Both the position numbers and the translations under genes were made by a program. From contig NZ_LZIR01000070.1 in assembly GCF_001667035.1 (NCBI RefSeq), forward strand, positions 1 through 64,000: a stretch of 64,000 nucleotides of DNA, given 5' to 3'. This DNA is from Mycobacterium sp. 852002-51057_SCH5723018. GTDB lineage: Bacteria; Actinomycetota; Actinomycetes; Mycobacteriales; Mycobacteriaceae. This document shows, in pieces, positions 37,822-48,879 of this stretch (position 1 is its first letter; every line of letters starts with the position of its first letter). The notes under the pieces were generated by a model. It ran no database searches, was not told the DNA's origin, and was given only the letters and a program-made list of their open reading frames with translations.

Positions 37822-38583
37822 ATGTGGACTTACGTTTTTTGTCTGGGTTTTGCGATGTTGATCGATCCCGTACGGATCGGCATCGCGGCTGTCCTGATGT
37901 CACGTCGGCAGGCCATCGTCAGTTTGCTCGCCTTCTGGGTGGGCGGCATGATCGCAGGTGTCACGGTCGGGATTGCCGTGCTCATATTGCTGCACGACGT
38001 TGCACTGGTCGCCATTGAAGCCGCCGCGGCAACGATCAACGACGTGAGGTCCGCGGTGATAATCCTCACCGGCGAACACCTTCGCATCACTCTTGGGGTG
38101 CTCGCGCTGGTTGCCTTGGCGGTCATGCTGGTTCGCGATCGTGCTCAAGTGGCGGCGCCGGTGCCCGTATCGGTAGGGGGCGGCGGTTCATCGGATGCCC
38201 TGCCGGAGGAACCCAAACGGACTCTGTTCTCGCTTATGGCGACCCGCATCCACGAAATGCTGGAATCCGGCTTCGCTTGGCCCGCGTTCGTGGTCGGTCT
38301 CATGTCCACCTTTCCGCCCATCGAAGGCCCAATGGCGCTGACCGTCATCATGGGTTCGCGGGCCGCTGCCGGCACACAGTTCGTCGCCTTCATCGTCTTT
38401 ATCCTCCTAGTCCTTGTCTTCATCGAGATTCCATTGGTCAGCTACCTGGCGGCGCCGCAAAGAACGCAATCGGTGATGATGGCAATGAACGGCTGGATCA
38501 CTGCTCATCGTCGGCAGATCGTCGAGACCATGCTGGCGGTGATGGGCATTGCGTCCCTGGTCCAGGGCATAAGCAGTCTCTGA
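37822..38583 (+). CDS. gap: Gap-family integral membrane protein for glycolipid export
   Basis: A 253-residue protein with six membrane helices: two to three in the first 75 residues, one at about 93-111, a cytosolic loop with a Pro/Gly/Ser stretch (residues 115-150), and three in the C-terminal half (FAWPAFVVGLMSTFPPIEGP, FIVFILLVLVFIEIPLVSYL and a short last one). This pattern and the conserved FPPIEGP match Gap proteins, which are needed for surface export of glycopeptidolipids and LOS in mycobacteria. How they act is unknown. It sits between two glycosyltransferase genes, as Gap genes do in LOS loci. Confidence 0.85.
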   Translation: MWTYVFCLGFAMLIDPVRIGIAAVLMSRRQAIVSLLAFWVGGMIAGVTVGIAVLILLHDVALVAIEAAAATINDVRSAVIILTGEHLRITLGVLALVALAVMLVRDRAQVAAPVPVSVGGGGSSDALPEEPKRTLFSLMATRIHEMLESGFAWPAFVVGLMSTFPPIEGPMALTVIMGSRAAAGTQFVAFIVFILLVLVFIEIPLVSYLAAPQRTQSVMMAMNGWITAHRRQIVETMLAVMGIASLVQGISSL

Positions 38584-38600
38584 TCGCCCAAGGTAACTAG

Positions 38601-39572
38601 GTGAACGCCAACGAGGTCCATGACTTGCCGGCCAGCCCGCCGATCTCGGTGTGCGTGCCCATGTACAACAACAGCAAGACGATCGAGCGTTGTCTGCGCA
38701 GCGTCCTGGAGCAGGATGGAGCCGACTTCGAACTCGTCGTCGTCGACGACAATTCGTCCGACGACTGCGCCGCAATCGCCGCCTCCATGCTGCGACCCGG
38801 AGACCGGCTGATTCGCAACCAGCCCAATCTCGGTCTCAACGGCAATCACAACAAGTGCATCGAATTGGCGCGCGGCCGCTACATCCAGTTCGTCCACGGC
38901 GACGACTGGCTGATGCCGGGAGCGCTACGCACGCTTGTCCCCCACTTCGACGATCCGGCGGTGGGGATGGTGTTCGCGCCGCGCCGCGTGATCAACGACA
39001 AGAACGTCCCGCTGCACCGGAGGTTGGGACCGGCCCACATCTGGTTTCCGTGGCTGCGGAGATACAACCACGGGCCGACGCTGGTCGCGCAGATGATGCT
39101 GCAGGCCGGCGGAGCCAACTGGATCGGTGAACCAACCTGCGTGATGTTCCGTCGGCAGCTCGCCCAGGACGTGGGCGGCCTGCGCGACGACATCTACCAG
39201 TTGGTCGACCTGGACTTCTGGCTACGCCTGATGCTGCGCTGCGAGGTTTGCTTTGTGCCGCAGAAACTTTCGGTTCGATCGCACTCGGTGGGCACCACAT
39301 CGCTGAGCATCTTGAAGGCGCGGCGGAACTGGCTCGACCACCTTCGCATCCTCACCTGGCTCATCGTCGACCCGGCGTCACCCACCGTGGTTCGGGTCAC
39401 GGCCCGGGTGTGGTGGGTGCTCAAGTGGACGGCGATGTGCTTGGGGGCCGCGCTGCTCGGGCCGGAGCGGCGCTCGCGGGTCAAGCTGTTGGCCGACGCG
39501 CGCGTTACCGAGTTCGCCAGAGCCCGGCAGCTGGCCGACAAGCTCGAGTCACCACGCCCCGTCAGTCCTTGA
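38601..39572 (+). CDS. Family 2 glycosyltransferase
   Basis: A 323-residue GT-A enzyme: [19 protein letters not shown] near the N-terminus, [12 protein letters not shown] for nucleotide binding, and [11 protein letters not shown] near residue 93 as the metal-binding D.D region. [12 protein letters not shown] near residue 175 and [10 protein letters not shown] supply the acceptor-side ED/D motif. A single hydrophobic segment ([18 protein letters not shown]) near residue 275 may attach it to the membrane. It resembles Rv1518/Rv1520-type LOS-locus glycosyltransferases. It starts 17 bp after the Gap gene. Its 3' end overlaps the converging methyltransferase gene by 11 bp. Confidence 0.9.
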   Translation: MNANEVHDLPASPPISVCVPMYNNSKTIERCLRSVLEQDGADFELVVVDDNSSDDCAAIAASMLRPGDRLIRNQPNLGLNGNHNKCIELARGRYIQFVHGDDWLMPGALRTLVPHFDDPAVGMVFAPRRVINDKNVPLHRRLGPAHIWFPWLRRYNHGPTLVAQMMLQAGGANWIGEPTCVMFRRQLAQDVGGLRDDIYQLVDLDFWLRLMLRCEVCFVPQKLSVRSHSVGTTSLSILKARRNWLDHLRILTWLIVDPASPTVVRVTARVWWVLKWTAMCLGAALLGPERRSRVKLLADARVTEFARARQLADKLESPRPVSP

Positions 39573-40395
39573 CGAAGCAGTACAGCCGGTAGGCGATGCC
39601 GCCGTCCCGTTCCAGATCCCGGTCCATCACACCGACGCCATAGCGGATCGCGCGCGCCAGAATCGGCGGCACGCGGCGGCTGAGCACCTCGTGTGACCGC
39701 TGCGTATTCGCCTCCAGGCCGCGCTTGGCCTCTTCGAGGATGTCTCGCTGCGAAAGCTGTCGCAGCGGGGCTTCGGAGAGCAGCTTGTCCCAGCCCCAGA
39801 CCGCCTGGGGCCGGCGGTTGTCGGTGTAGAGGAAATGGCCGCCCGGGCGCAGCACGCGGGCCACTTCGGTGAGGAAACGTGCGAAGTCGGGGTACTGGTG
39901 CGAGGCCTCGACGTTGATCACCGCGTCGAAGGATTCGTCGGGAAACGGCAGGTTCTGCGCGTCGCCCTGCACGAATTCCAGACCGGCCAGGTGGTGGGTC
40001 TTACGGCACAGCTCGATGCTGGCCGGGTTCAGGTCCAGGCCCGTGTAGGAGGCGGGGCCCAGGTTGCGCATGATGTAGGAAGCTCCCCCGCCGGCTCCGC
40101 AACTGACCTCGAGCACCTTCTTGCCGGTGAGGTCCACTTGGGCAGCGGTGACGTGGTAGAGCTGGATGCAGTAGCGGTTGCGCTCGTCGGATGCGTTGAG
40201 CGGCAGCGCCATTGGCGGATCTTCTTCGTAGCCGAAATTGAAGAACACCACGTCGTCGCCGACTTGGCGGGTTCCGAGGGGCAGAAGGTACTTGGTAGCG
40301 ATTTTCCCGATCAACGGATTGGACTGCAGGCGGAATCTCGTGGCCACCCGCAGAGTCTTACACCTTTCGTCGCCCGCCACCGTCGAATAGCTCAC
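39562..40395 (-). CDS. SAM methyltransferase, Rv1523/Rv2952-like
   Basis: A 277-residue methyltransferase closely resembling the phthiotriol/glycolipid O-methyltransferase family: [32 protein letters not shown] (cofactor loop), [49 protein letters not shown] and the C-terminal YRLYCFVKD all align with Rv2952 from memory. The likely job is O-methylation of a LOS sugar or lipid hydroxyl. I kept the GTG at 40395, which has GGAG about ten bases upstream; a GTG at 40344 is an alternative. It is divergent from the large mmpL gene. Confidence 0.88.
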   Translation of the reverse strand: MSYSTVAGDERCKTLRVATRFRLQSNPLIGKIATKYLLPLGTRQVGDDVVFFNFGYEEDPPMALPLNASDERNRYCIQLYHVTAAQVDLTGKKVLEVSCGAGGGASYIMRNLGPASYTGLDLNPASIELCRKTHHLAGLEFVQGDAQNLPFPDESFDAVINVEASHQYPDFARFLTEVARVLRPGGHFLYTDNRRPQAVWGWDKLLSEAPLRQLSQRDILEEAKRGLEANTQRSHEVLSRRVPPILARAIRYGVGVMDRDLERDGGIAYRLYCFVKD

Positions 40396-40528
40396 AGCCC
40401 ACCCGCTCCGGCCCAGCGATCGCCCCCCTGACCAGCGGGTTCACCGTCAAGATCACGGCAATATCACGGCGGCTGTGTAGATCTTGATTATCCGGCGCGC
40501 GCGGGGGCTTGATTGTAGGGTTGTTTGC

Positions 40529-43500
40529 GTGTCGAGCCGCATTGGCACGGGCGAGGCAGCCAAGCCTGGGGGAATGTTCGACCGCATCGGCGATGTCGTG
40601 GTGCGGTGGCCGCTGCTTGTCATCGCCTGCTGGATAGCGGTCGCGGCCACGCTGGCGCTGGTGTTTCCCCCGCTGATGGTGGAGGCCGGAAAGCGCGAGC
40701 AGAAGCCGCTGCCCGACAACGCCCCGACGATCGTCACCAACCAGGAAATGGCGAAGGCGTTCGCTCCACTGGCTGCGGATTCCCCGGCCTCGAAAGGCCC
40801 CACACAAGGCAAGAAGCCCGGAGACACCGAAGCGGGTGGCGCAAACCCGCTGGGCGGTGGCGGTTCCCTTCTGATGATCCTGCTGACCGACGAGAAGGGG
40901 ATCACGCCGGCCGACGAGGACGTCTACCGCAAGCTGGTGGACGAGCTGCACAAAGACACCCAGGACAAGCTGACGGTGCAGGACTTCCTCGCCAACCCGC
41001 AGATGCGGGAAGTCCTGGCGAGCAAGGACGGCAAGGCCTTCATCCTGCCGGTTTCTTTCCCCGGCGCGGCCACGGCGCCGTCGACGATCGCTAGCTACCA
41101 CCACGTCAAAGACATCGCCAAAAAGGTCACCGCGGGAACTTCACTGACCGCCTACGCCAGCGGACCGGAGGCCACCCTCGCCGACGCCACCGAAATGGCG
41201 ATGGAAGACGCGCACTTCATTGAGATCGGCACCGTGCTGGCCGTACTCCTCATCCTGTTCGTCATCTATCGCAACCTGGTCACCATGTTGGTGCCGCTGC
41301 TCAACATCGGTGCGTCCATCGGGACGTCGCAGGGCGTCTTGTCCGGGCTGAGCAACGTGTTCGACCTGCCGGTGAACCTGCAGTGCCTCGTCCTGATGAC
41401 GGCGGTGATGGTCGGAGCGGGAACGGACTACGCCGTCTTCCTGATCAGCCGCTATCACGACTATGTGCGGCGCGGCGAGGATTCTGACCAAGCGGTCAGG
41501 ATGGCACTGATGTCGATCGGCAAGGTGATCGCGGCATCTGCGGCCACCGTCGCGGTCGCCTTCCTGGCGATGGTCTTCACCAAACTGGAAGTGTTTTCGG
41601 CTGTCGGGCCGGCGATTTCGATCTCGGTCATCGTCTCATTCCTGTGTGCGATCACCCTGCTGCCCGCCCTGCTGGTGCTCGCCGGACGACGCGGCTGGAT
41701 CAAGCCCCGACGCGACCTGACCACTCGTACGTGGCGGATCATGGGAACGCGCGTCGTGCGCCGGCCGCGCATCCATCTGATCGGAAGCCTGGTGGTGCTG
41801 ATCGCGCTGGCCGGCTGCACGACCGTGATGCGCTTCAACTACGACGATCTGAAGACCATGCCCGCGTCCGTGGACAGCTCCAAGGGATACGACGCGATGA
41901 ATCGCCACTTCCCGATGAACGCGCTCACACCCATGGTGCTCTTCATCCAGTCACCCTCCCACGACTTGCGCACGCCGACCGCCCTCGCCGACCTCGAGCA
42001 GATGGCCAGCCGGGTGAGCCAGCTGCCGGACATCTCGATGGTGCGGGGGTTGACCCGGCCCAACGGAGAACCGCTGGAGCAGACCAAGATCTCATTCCAA
42101 GCCGGCGAAGTTGGCACCAAACTCGACGACGGATCCCGCGCGATCAATGAGCATGGGAACGATCTGGACAGGCTGGTCAACGGCTCCAATCAGTTGGCCG
42201 ACGCCCTGGCCCAGCTTCGGGATCAGGTCACCGGGGCGGTGAGCAGCCTCGCCCCCGTGGCCTCGGCGCTGATGACGATGGAGCAGCTGGCGGGCGGCGA
42301 CAAGACCATCGCCGCCCTCGACCAGGGTGCCTCGCTCACCGGTCAGATGAAATCGCTCGGCGACAATCTCAACGCGTCCACGGTGAATACGGAAACCATC
42401 GCCGCATGGGCCACACCGATGTTGGTGGCGCTCAACAACAGTCCGGACTGCAATGCCGACCCGGGCTGTGTGAGCTCGCGCTCCGGGTTGGCGGCGATGG
42501 TTCAGGCCAACAACGACGGCACCCTCACCTCGATCAAGGCGATGGCCCGCAACCTGCAAGCGGCGCAGAAGACGCAGACCATCGGCCAGACACTCGACAA
42601 GGTCCAGCAGACGCTGACCCAGGCGTCCAACGCCCTGACGACGATCAAGAACCTGCAAAACACGATGAGCCAGGCGCAGCAGGGCGCCAATGCCCTCGCC
42701 GACGGCAGCCGAGCCATCGCCGGTGGCGTCAAAGAACTGGTCGATCAGACCCGAAAGATCGGCAGCGGGCTCGGCGAGGCGTCGCAGTTCCTGCTGAGCA
42801 TGAAGCACGACACCGACGCCAAGCCCTCGATGGCCGGCTTCAACATCCCACCGCAGATCATGACGCGCGACGAGTTCAAGCAGGGCGCGGCCATCTTCCT
42901 CTCTCCCGATGGGCACGCAGCGCGGTATTTGATCCAAAGCTCCCTCAGTCCGTTCACCACCGACGCCATGGATCAGATCCCGAAGATCATCAGGGCGGCG
43001 CAATCGGCGCAGCCGAACACCGAGCTGTCGGACGCCAAGGTGCGGGTGGCGGGTCTTCCCAGCGGGCTTGACGACACGCGCACCTACTACAACGACGACA
43101 TCGCGTTCATCGTCTTCGCGACCATCCTCATCGTATTCCTGATTCTGGTCGGCTTGCTGCGGGCGGTCGTCGCGCCGCTGTATCTCATTGGTTCGGTGCT
43201 GCTTTCGTACTTGTCCGCCATGGGTCTCGGCGTGTTGGTGTTCCAGATGATCCTTGGGCAGAACCTGCATTGGAGCCTGCCCGGGCTGTCCTTCATCCTG
43301 CTTGTCGCGGTCGGCGCGGACTACAACATGCTGCTCATCTCCCGCATCCGCGACGAGTCGCCGCACGGCGTGCGTGTCGGCGTGATTCGCACCGTGGGTT
43401 CGACCGGTGGCGTGATCACCTCGGCCGGTCTGATCTTCGCCGCCTCGATGTTCGGATTGATGACCGCCAGCATCTACACCATGGCCGAGGCCGGCTTCAT

Positions 43501-44263
43501 CCTCGGCATGGGAATCTTGATCGACACCTTCCTGGTCCGCACGATCACGGTGCCGGCCATGGCCGCGCTGATCGGCCAGAAGAACTGGTGGCCTTCGCAT
43601 CTGGGCAAGAGCGCCGCGCAGGTTGTCGCGGCGCACCAGAAGAAGCAGCAGCAGCTGGACCAGTTGACCGATCAGTTGGTCCGGATGAAGGTGATACCCA
43701 GCCGCGAGACTTGGGCGGCCCCCGGTGCGCCGGTCGCCCGCGAGGCGGTCGGACAACCGGAACGGCCGTGGCTTTCCGACGATCTGCTGGTCCGACTCAA
43801 ACTCGTCCCCCCCAGCCACAAGCCGCGGACCAAGAAGCGGCCCCGGCCGGCCGGCGCCAAGCGCAAGGCGAGGCCCGCGACCCCGGCGGCGACGAATGGC
43901 AAGCGGTCGATCGAACGTGTTCCCTCGCACGCGCTTCCGTTGTTCGACCTCAGCGGCCTGCCGGAGCACCTGGCCAACGATCTGCAACAGTCGGGGTTGG
44001 ATTCGGCGAAGGCCAGCGTGGGCAGCGCCAAGCCCAAGCAGGAGCGCCATCCCGCGCACTCCCTACCGTTGTTCGGGCAGGACATCGAGTCGCGCCGGCC
44101 AATCAGCCTGGGCAGCAACGGCAAAGGCAACCGAAACGGCAATGGCAATGGCAACGGGAAAGCGAATGGCAACGGGCATCACGCCGACGGGGAGAAGATC
44201 GGCGAAGAACCCGCCGACGTCGACGCCAGCCAACCGCTTCCGTTGTTCGGGCCCGGCGCGTAA
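40529..44263 (+). CDS. Large MmpL transporter with long tail (MmpL12-like)
   Basis: An RND lipid exporter of about 1244 residues. I place the start at GTG 40529; ATG 40574 (MFDRIGDVVVRWP) is also good. Standard MmpL topology: TM1 near residue 28, TM2-6 with GAGTDYAVFLISRYHD, a periplasmic loop with Gln-rich coiled-coil-like stretches (about residues 550-720), then TM7-12 with VGADYNMLLISRIRDE. After TM12 a cytoplasmic tail of about 220 residues follows, with a KKQQQLDQLTDQL helix, a basic stretch, three LPLF motifs near residues 1136, 1178 and 1237, and an Asn/Gly repeat. By position and size it corresponds to MmpL12 and should export LOS. An FAAL gene converges on it. Confidence 0.93.
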   Translation: MSSRIGTGEAAKPGGMFDRIGDVVVRWPLLVIACWIAVAATLALVFPPLMVEAGKREQKPLPDNAPTIVTNQEMAKAFAPLAADSPASKGPTQGKKPGDTEAGGANPLGGGGSLLMILLTDEKGITPADEDVYRKLVDELHKDTQDKLTVQDFLANPQMREVLASKDGKAFILPVSFPGAATAPSTIASYHHVKDIAKKVTAGTSLTAYASGPEATLADATEMAMEDAHFIEIGTVLAVLLILFVIYRNLVTMLVPLLNIGASIGTSQGVLSGLSNVFDLPVNLQCLVLMTAVMVGAGTDYAVFLISRYHDYVRRGEDSDQAVRMALMSIGKVIAASAATVAVAFLAMVFTKLEVFSAVGPAISISVIVSFLCAITLLPALLVLAGRRGWIKPRRDLTTRTWRIMGTRVVRRPRIHLIGSLVVLIALAGCTTVMRFNYDDLKTMPASVDSSKGYDAMNRHFPMNALTPMVLFIQSPSHDLRTPTALADLEQMASRVSQLPDISMVRGLTRPNGEPLEQTKISFQAGEVGTKLDDGSRAINEHGNDLDRLVNGSNQLADALAQLRDQVTGAVSSLAPVASALMTMEQLAGGDKTIAALDQGASLTGQMKSLGDNLNASTVNTETIAAWATPMLVALNNSPDCNADPGCVSSRSGLAAMVQANNDGTLTSIKAMARNLQAAQKTQTIGQTLDKVQQTLTQASNALTTIKNLQNTMSQAQQGANALADGSRAIAGGVKELVDQTRKIGSGLGEASQFLLSMKHDTDAKPSMAGFNIPPQIMTRDEFKQGAAIFLSPDGHAARYLIQSSLSPFTTDAMDQIPKIIRAAQSAQPNTELSDAKVRVAGLPSGLDDTRTYYNDDIAFIVFATILIVFLILVGLLRAVVAPLYLIGSVLLSYLSAMGLGVLVFQMILGQNLHWSLPGLSFILLVAVGADYNMLLISRIRDESPHGVRVGVIRTVGSTGGVITSAGLIFAASMFGLMTASIYTMAEAGFILGMGILIDTFLVRTITVPAMAALIGQKNWWPSHLGKSAAQVVAAHQKKQQQLDQLTDQLVRMKVIPSRETWAAPGAPVAREAVGQPERPWLSDDLLVRLKLVPPSHKPRTKKRPRPAGAKRKARPATPAATNGKRSIERVPSHALPLFDLSGLPEHLANDLQQSGLDSAKASVGSAKPKQERHPAHSLPLFGQDIESRRPISLGSNGKGNRNGNGNGNGKANGNGHHADGEKIGEEPADVDASQPLPLFGPGA

Positions 44264-44287
44264 GAACCGGTCCTAAAAAGAAGGAAT

Positions 44288-46048
44288 TCAGGCGTCCAAC
44301 CGGACGAATTCGTCCTGCCGGTACAGCTCAACACACTGTGACCGCCTGATCTTGCCACTCGTCGTGATCGGGATCGAACCGGGCGATACCAGAACCAGAT
44401 CCGCCACGCTCAGGCCGTGAGACTTCGAAATCGCCGACGTGACTTCGCGTTTGACGCCGCGTATCCTGTCGGCCGCCTCCTCGTCGGACTCGCCGCGCTT
44501 CTTCAGCTCGATGATGGCGACCAGTTTTTCCACGCCCTTGTCCGGAACCGCTATCGCCGCGCAGCGGCCCGCGGTGATCTCCTGGATGGTGGCCTCGATG
44601 TCGTCGGGAGAATGGTTGCGCCCGTAGACAATCAACAGGTCCTTGATGCGGCCGATGATGTACAACTCGCCGTCCGAGACAAAGCCCGAGTCACCGGTTC
44701 GAAGCCACGGCCCCTCGGGCGTGCCCTCGGAAGGGTTGACGATCATTCCGCCGAAGACGCGTTGGGTCTCCTCGGGTTTCTGCCAATAGCCCAAGGCAAT
44801 GTTTTCGCCGCGTATCCAGATCTCCCCGACCGTCCCATCAGGACACTCGCTGGCCGTGTCCGGATCGACGATGCGCGTCAGCGTCGACTGCTGGCTTCCG
44901 TAACTGACCAGCGGTGTGCCGCTTCCATCCAGGCGCGGGATGGCCTGGCCGGCGGGCAATTTCTCCGAGTCGAACTGACCAATCTTGGGTGGTTCACCCA
45001 CCTGACGGCTCGCGATGTACACCGTCGCCTCTGCCATGCCATACGACGGCCGCAGCGCCCGGGGGTCGAAATTGAAGCGGGCGAACCGGTCGGCGAAGCG
45101 CTTGAGGGTCGCCGGTTGCACTCGTTCACTACCGTTGAGGATCGTGTGCACGCCACCCAGATCGAGCCCGGCCAGGTCGTCGTCGGACGTCTTGCGCACC
45201 GCGAGCTCGTACGCGAAGTTCGGTCCCGCCGTAATCGTGCGGCCGTTGCGGGCCAGCAATTGCAGCCAGCGGGCCGGTCGCTGCAAGAACCCCACCGGGC
45301 TGCTCAGCAGCGTCGGTACGCCCGCCAGAATCGGCATCAGGATGCCCAACAGCAGGCCCATGTCATGGTAGAGCGGCAGCCACGACACCACGGTGGTCCC
45401 GGGAGGGACTACCCCACCCTCGGGCGCGAAGAAGTCGCCCATGATCTGTTCGAAATTGGCGAAGACGTTCTTGTTCGAGACCATGACGCCGGCCGGCGTC
45501 CGGGTGGACCCCGACGTGTACTGCAGATAGATGAAGTCCGACCCGTCACCGGCGGCGGCGCGGGGCCTCGGGCCCGTGGGGCGCTGCCGCGATTCGAGGT
45601 CCAGCGAATCGACTTCGACAATCGAGGGTTCCGATTGCCCCTGCTGCGACTGCACCGACGCGCGGACATTCTCGATGACCGATGACGTCGTGAGGATGAC
45701 CGACGGCGATGTGTCGGCCAGCACGGCGATGGTGCGTTCGTCGTGGGCGCCGCCGAAGGGAACCGAAAGCGGAACCGCGACAAGCCCGGCCTGCAGCGCG
45801 CCCAGGAAGCTGAGGACGTAGTCCAGCCCCTGTGGCGCCAGTATGAGTGCCCGGTCACCGGTCGACCCGCGGGCCCTGAGCTGCTCACCGAGGTTCACCA
45901 CTCGCCGATACAGCTGCGACCAGGTCAGGGTCTGCGCGACGCCGTCCCAATCGTGGTCATAGTCAACGTATGTGAACGCCGTGTCATTGGGCTGCAGGCT
46001 GGCGCGCTCGCGCAGCACGCCCGGAATCGAAGTCTGAACCACGGACAA
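44288..46048 (-). CDS. Fatty acyl-AMP ligase, FadD25/FadD24-like
   Basis: The best start is a TTG at 46048 ([15 protein letters not shown] follows, matching FadD25) with GAAGG seven bases upstream; GTG 46042 is an alternative. The 586-residue product has the ANL-fold motifs [17 protein letters not shown] (P-loop), [70 protein letters not shown], and a C-terminal Lys in [10 protein letters not shown]. Members of this group activate acyl chains as adenylates and hand them to a PKS, without making CoA esters. It should load Pks5 for LOS acyl synthesis. It is divergent from the acyltransferase gene at 46209 with 160 bp between. Confidence 0.94.
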   Translation of the reverse strand: MSVVQTSIPGVLRERASLQPNDTAFTYVDYDHDWDGVAQTLTWSQLYRRVVNLGEQLRARGSTGDRALILAPQGLDYVLSFLGALQAGLVAVPLSVPFGGAHDERTIAVLADTSPSVILTTSSVIENVRASVQSQQGQSEPSIVEVDSLDLESRQRPTGPRPRAAAGDGSDFIYLQYTSGSTRTPAGVMVSNKNVFANFEQIMGDFFAPEGGVVPPGTTVVSWLPLYHDMGLLLGILMPILAGVPTLLSSPVGFLQRPARWLQLLARNGRTITAGPNFAYELAVRKTSDDDLAGLDLGGVHTILNGSERVQPATLKRFADRFARFNFDPRALRPSYGMAEATVYIASRQVGEPPKIGQFDSEKLPAGQAIPRLDGSGTPLVSYGSQQSTLTRIVDPDTASECPDGTVGEIWIRGENIALGYWQKPEETQRVFGGMIVNPSEGTPEGPWLRTGDSGFVSDGELYIIGRIKDLLIVYGRNHSPDDIEATIQEITAGRCAAIAVPDKGVEKLVAIIELKKRGESDEEAADRIRGVKREVTSAISKSHGLSVADLVLVSPGSIPITTSGKIRRSQCVELYRQDEFVRLDA

Positions 46049-46208
46049 GAGATTACCTTCGTCAAGAGTGTTTCTGGCCAGGAACGGCAAGGTTACAACC
46101 GCACCAACCGCCGCCGCGCCCGGTGGCCCACCGCACCGTGGGTGCCTGGTAGCCGGACAACCGAAAATCGCTGCCCACCGGCCCGGCGCATAAACTACCT
46201 TAGACGCG

Positions 46209-47546
46209 GTGGACAATCGACTCGCACACATGGACCAGGCGTCTTTCCTGGGTCTGCGGGCGCTTGGCTACGGGGCGCTGGTCCAATTCAGCTGGATATA
46301 CGATCGGCCGGCAGATATCGAGGGATTGCGCCGTTTCCACCGTAACCTTGGTTACGGTTTGCTGGGACGACGGGTCGAGCGGTCCCCGTTGCCCTTCGCG
46401 CGTGATCGCTGGGTCATTTCCCGCGGCCCCGCAGACATCGAGATCGCTGAAACACCGCGTCCACGAGCGGAACTGAGCGGGTGGCTCAATGAGCGCACGC
46501 TCCTGCCGCTCGATCCCGAATACGGACCCAGCTTTCACCTGGGCGTACTTCCGCTCGACGACGGCGGGACCGCGATCAGCCTGGTGACTTCCCATACGCT
46601 GGTGGACGGGCTCGGGATTCTGCAGGCAATCGCCGACGCGGCCAACGGCAGGACGCGCTACCTGGGCTATCCGCATCCCGGTTCGCGCACCCGCGGGCGG
46701 GCCCTGCGGGAGGACGCCCGGCAAACCATCGCTTCGGTGCCCGAACTGGCGCGGGCGGTGGCGGCGACGGTCCGCATCACCCGGCGCAGGCGCAAGGACG
46801 TCGCCGCGTCGATCGCATCGGCCCCGCCGCCGGCACGGACGGTCGGAGACGATCAGCCGGTGGTGGTGCCTTCTGTCACTGCGTATGTCGATCTCGCGGA
46901 GTGGGACGCACGCGCGAAAGGCATTGGTGGTAACAGCTTTACGCTGCTAGCCGGGTGGGCGGCCAGGCTCGGCGTGAGAATGGGGCGTGTCTGCGACGAC
47001 GGCACGGTCACACTTTCGTTTCCGATCAGCGACCGCACCGAAGACGACACGCGCGGCAACGCCGTGGTGTTTCCGGTCGTTTCGGTCGAGCCGACGCACT
47101 TGTGCACCGACCTCGGGGAACTTCGGCTCGAGTTCAAGCAGGCATTCGCCGACCTGTCCGAGATCACCGAGGAGCTGCTGGGACCGCTGCCGCTGACGTC
47201 CTTGACGCCCAAATGGATCGCGCGCCGGGCGACGGGGATGGGGCTGGGGGCCGCCCGCCTTCCCATCGGTTGCTCCAACGTCGGAGACATGCCCCCGGCG
47301 GTGAACCGCCCGGATGGCACCGAGGCGGACTTCGCGTCGGGACGATTGGTCGAACCGGGGATCAGCAGGCGCTCCCTGGAACGCATAGGCGGCCAGCTCT
47401 TTGCGGTTTCGGGACGGGTCCACCAGAAGATCTTCATTACCGTCAACGCATACCTCTGTGGCAGGACGAACTCCCGGGATGCGCTGCGCGAAGACATGTT
47501 ACGCACGTTCGCCGAATTCGACGTGGCCGCCGAGATTCCCGCCTAG
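46209..47546 (+). CDS. Condensation/WS-DGAT-like acyltransferase
   Basis: A 445-residue acyltransferase of the CoA-dependent condensation superfamily. The intact H.x3.DG motif is SHTLVDGLG near residue 135. A second-half core [16 protein letters not shown], then [19 protein letters not shown] and [12 protein letters not shown] match mycobacterial proteins in GPL/LOS loci rather than the PapA4 type at 35 kb. It may put a short or second acyl group on the LOS glycan; that is inference. The GTG start shares a 160-bp divergent promoter region with the FAAL gene, so coordinated expression is likely. Confidence 0.8.
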   Translation: MDNRLAHMDQASFLGLRALGYGALVQFSWIYDRPADIEGLRRFHRNLGYGLLGRRVERSPLPFARDRWVISRGPADIEIAETPRPRAELSGWLNERTLLPLDPEYGPSFHLGVLPLDDGGTAISLVTSHTLVDGLGILQAIADAANGRTRYLGYPHPGSRTRGRALREDARQTIASVPELARAVAATVRITRRRRKDVAASIASAPPPARTVGDDQPVVVPSVTAYVDLAEWDARAKGIGGNSFTLLAGWAARLGVRMGRVCDDGTVTLSFPISDRTEDDTRGNAVVFPVVSVEPTHLCTDLGELRLEFKQAFADLSEITEELLGPLPLTSLTPKWIARRATGMGLGAARLPIGCSNVGDMPPAVNRPDGTEADFASGRLVEPGISRRSLERIGGQLFAVSGRVHQKIFITVNAYLCGRTNSRDALREDMLRTFAEFDVAAEIPA

Positions 47547-47599
47547 CCGGCCTCGTCTGCGTAAATTCCTGGCGCGCAAGGCTTCTCGGAGAGCAGTCG

Positions 47600-48622
47600 T
47601 CAGGACTGGATCGCCGGCGGCCTGACCCAGGAGGACGGCCCGCAGCCCAGCCTGTCGAGGTTCGATTGGATCAATTCGTACGGGTAGTTCGTGTGGCGTT
47701 CGATGAAGTCGCGCAAGTGCGCCATGGAGTCGTGCCACGGCCGGTTGTGTCGCGGCAGGATCGCCTTGAGGAAGGGGAATCGGAGGTATTCGATGAGGCC
47801 GTCCCAGAAGTACAGCGTGTTGTTGGTGGGCTCCCCGGACAAGATGTCGGTCCATTCGTGCGCCGGCGCGAGCCGGTAAGCCGCTTCGATGGCGTCGACC
47901 GGGATGAACGGTTTCACACTCAGCCCCGCTTCGCGAGCGCGCTCGGACAGGCCGATCTCGTACTGCTGGATGAGGATGTCCTTGTCCACGATGTACTGAA
48001 AGCCATCCCAGAACTCGTCGAGGAACGCGCGGGTGCGCGAATTGAGGTCCCACGCCAGGAAGAACGACTGCAGATGCCGGGACTGCTCGGCGCTTTCGAT
48101 GGCGCCGTACATGTCGGCATCACGGAAGGAGCCCCACATTTCTTCGATGGGATACAGCGGACCGAACACGCTGTCGTTGGCGATGACCAACCGGTCGAAC
48201 TGCTCGAGCGACCAGCCACGCTCCCGCAGGATGCACCACGCCAGATGCCACGAGCCGAAATCCAGGGACAGGGTGCGGCGCGTGAAAATACCCGCGCACA
48301 ACGCTTTGATGGGCGCGACCGACTCCGGGCTGAGCGTGGGCGAGCCGGACACGAAAACGATGGTCGCGTCCAAGCCGTACAGCGCCTCCAGGTAGTAGAC
48401 GACATAGGGGTCGACGATGCCCTGCAGATCGTAGTGCGCGAACAAGACCAGCGTGCGGCGGTCGGGCGGTGGCTGGGACGGCAACTCCTGATGCGTTTCG
48501 CGAATGAAGCGCAATGCGTTGCCGCGGAGCCGGTAGCGTGCGGCAGCCAGGTAGGAGGGCGTCGCGGCCAGCTGACGGGAGTTGCGCTCGTATTGCAAGC
48601 GCATCATGGTTCGGAGTTTCAA
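47600..48622 (-). CDS. Rhamnan synthesis protein F-like glycosyltransferase
   Basis: A 340-residue protein of the RgpF family: TLVLFAHYDLQGIVDPYVVYYLEAL, RGWSLEQFDRLVIANDSVFGPLYPIEEMW (the family hallmark NDS..GP), then YGAIES, LQSFFLAWDLNSR and a C-terminal HNRPWHDSM. RgpF-type enzymes transfer rhamnose during polysaccharide synthesis, and mycobacterial LOS commonly contain (methylated) rhamnose, so a rhamnosyltransferase is the natural guess. It converges on the acyltransferase gene and is divergent from the metal-dependent methyltransferase gene, with 257 bp of AT-richer DNA holding both promoters. Confidence 0.85.
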   Translation of the reverse strand: MKLRTMMRLQYERNSRQLAATPSYLAAARYRLRGNALRFIRETHQELPSQPPPDRRTLVLFAHYDLQGIVDPYVVYYLEALYGLDATIVFVSGSPTLSPESVAPIKALCAGIFTRRTLSLDFGSWHLAWCILRERGWSLEQFDRLVIANDSVFGPLYPIEEMWGSFRDADMYGAIESAEQSRHLQSFFLAWDLNSRTRAFLDEFWDGFQYIVDKDILIQQYEIGLSERAREAGLSVKPFIPVDAIEAAYRLAPAHEWTDILSGEPTNNTLYFWDGLIEYLRFPFLKAILPRHNRPWHDSMAHLRDFIERHTNYPYELIQSNLDRLGCGPSSWVRPPAIQS

Positions 48623-48879
48623 GGTGAGCTCATAGCATCCGAGTGTGTTCAGAAAGTTAGCAGAGACCGATCGCGAAGGCTATTCGTGCAGCTCGCGTCG
48701 GCAAATTCGCGCGTCCGACTACCGTGTCGCTGCCGACTTGCTGGCACATATGGCGGTGCGCCGGACTCGAACCGTCTAACATGACGCGTGGCCCCGTCAC
48801 GGGGGGCGTCCATGTTTGCTACTTTTACATTGACCCAAGACTCACCCGCTGAGACTTCAACCGCTACAAAGGTTTTCGT

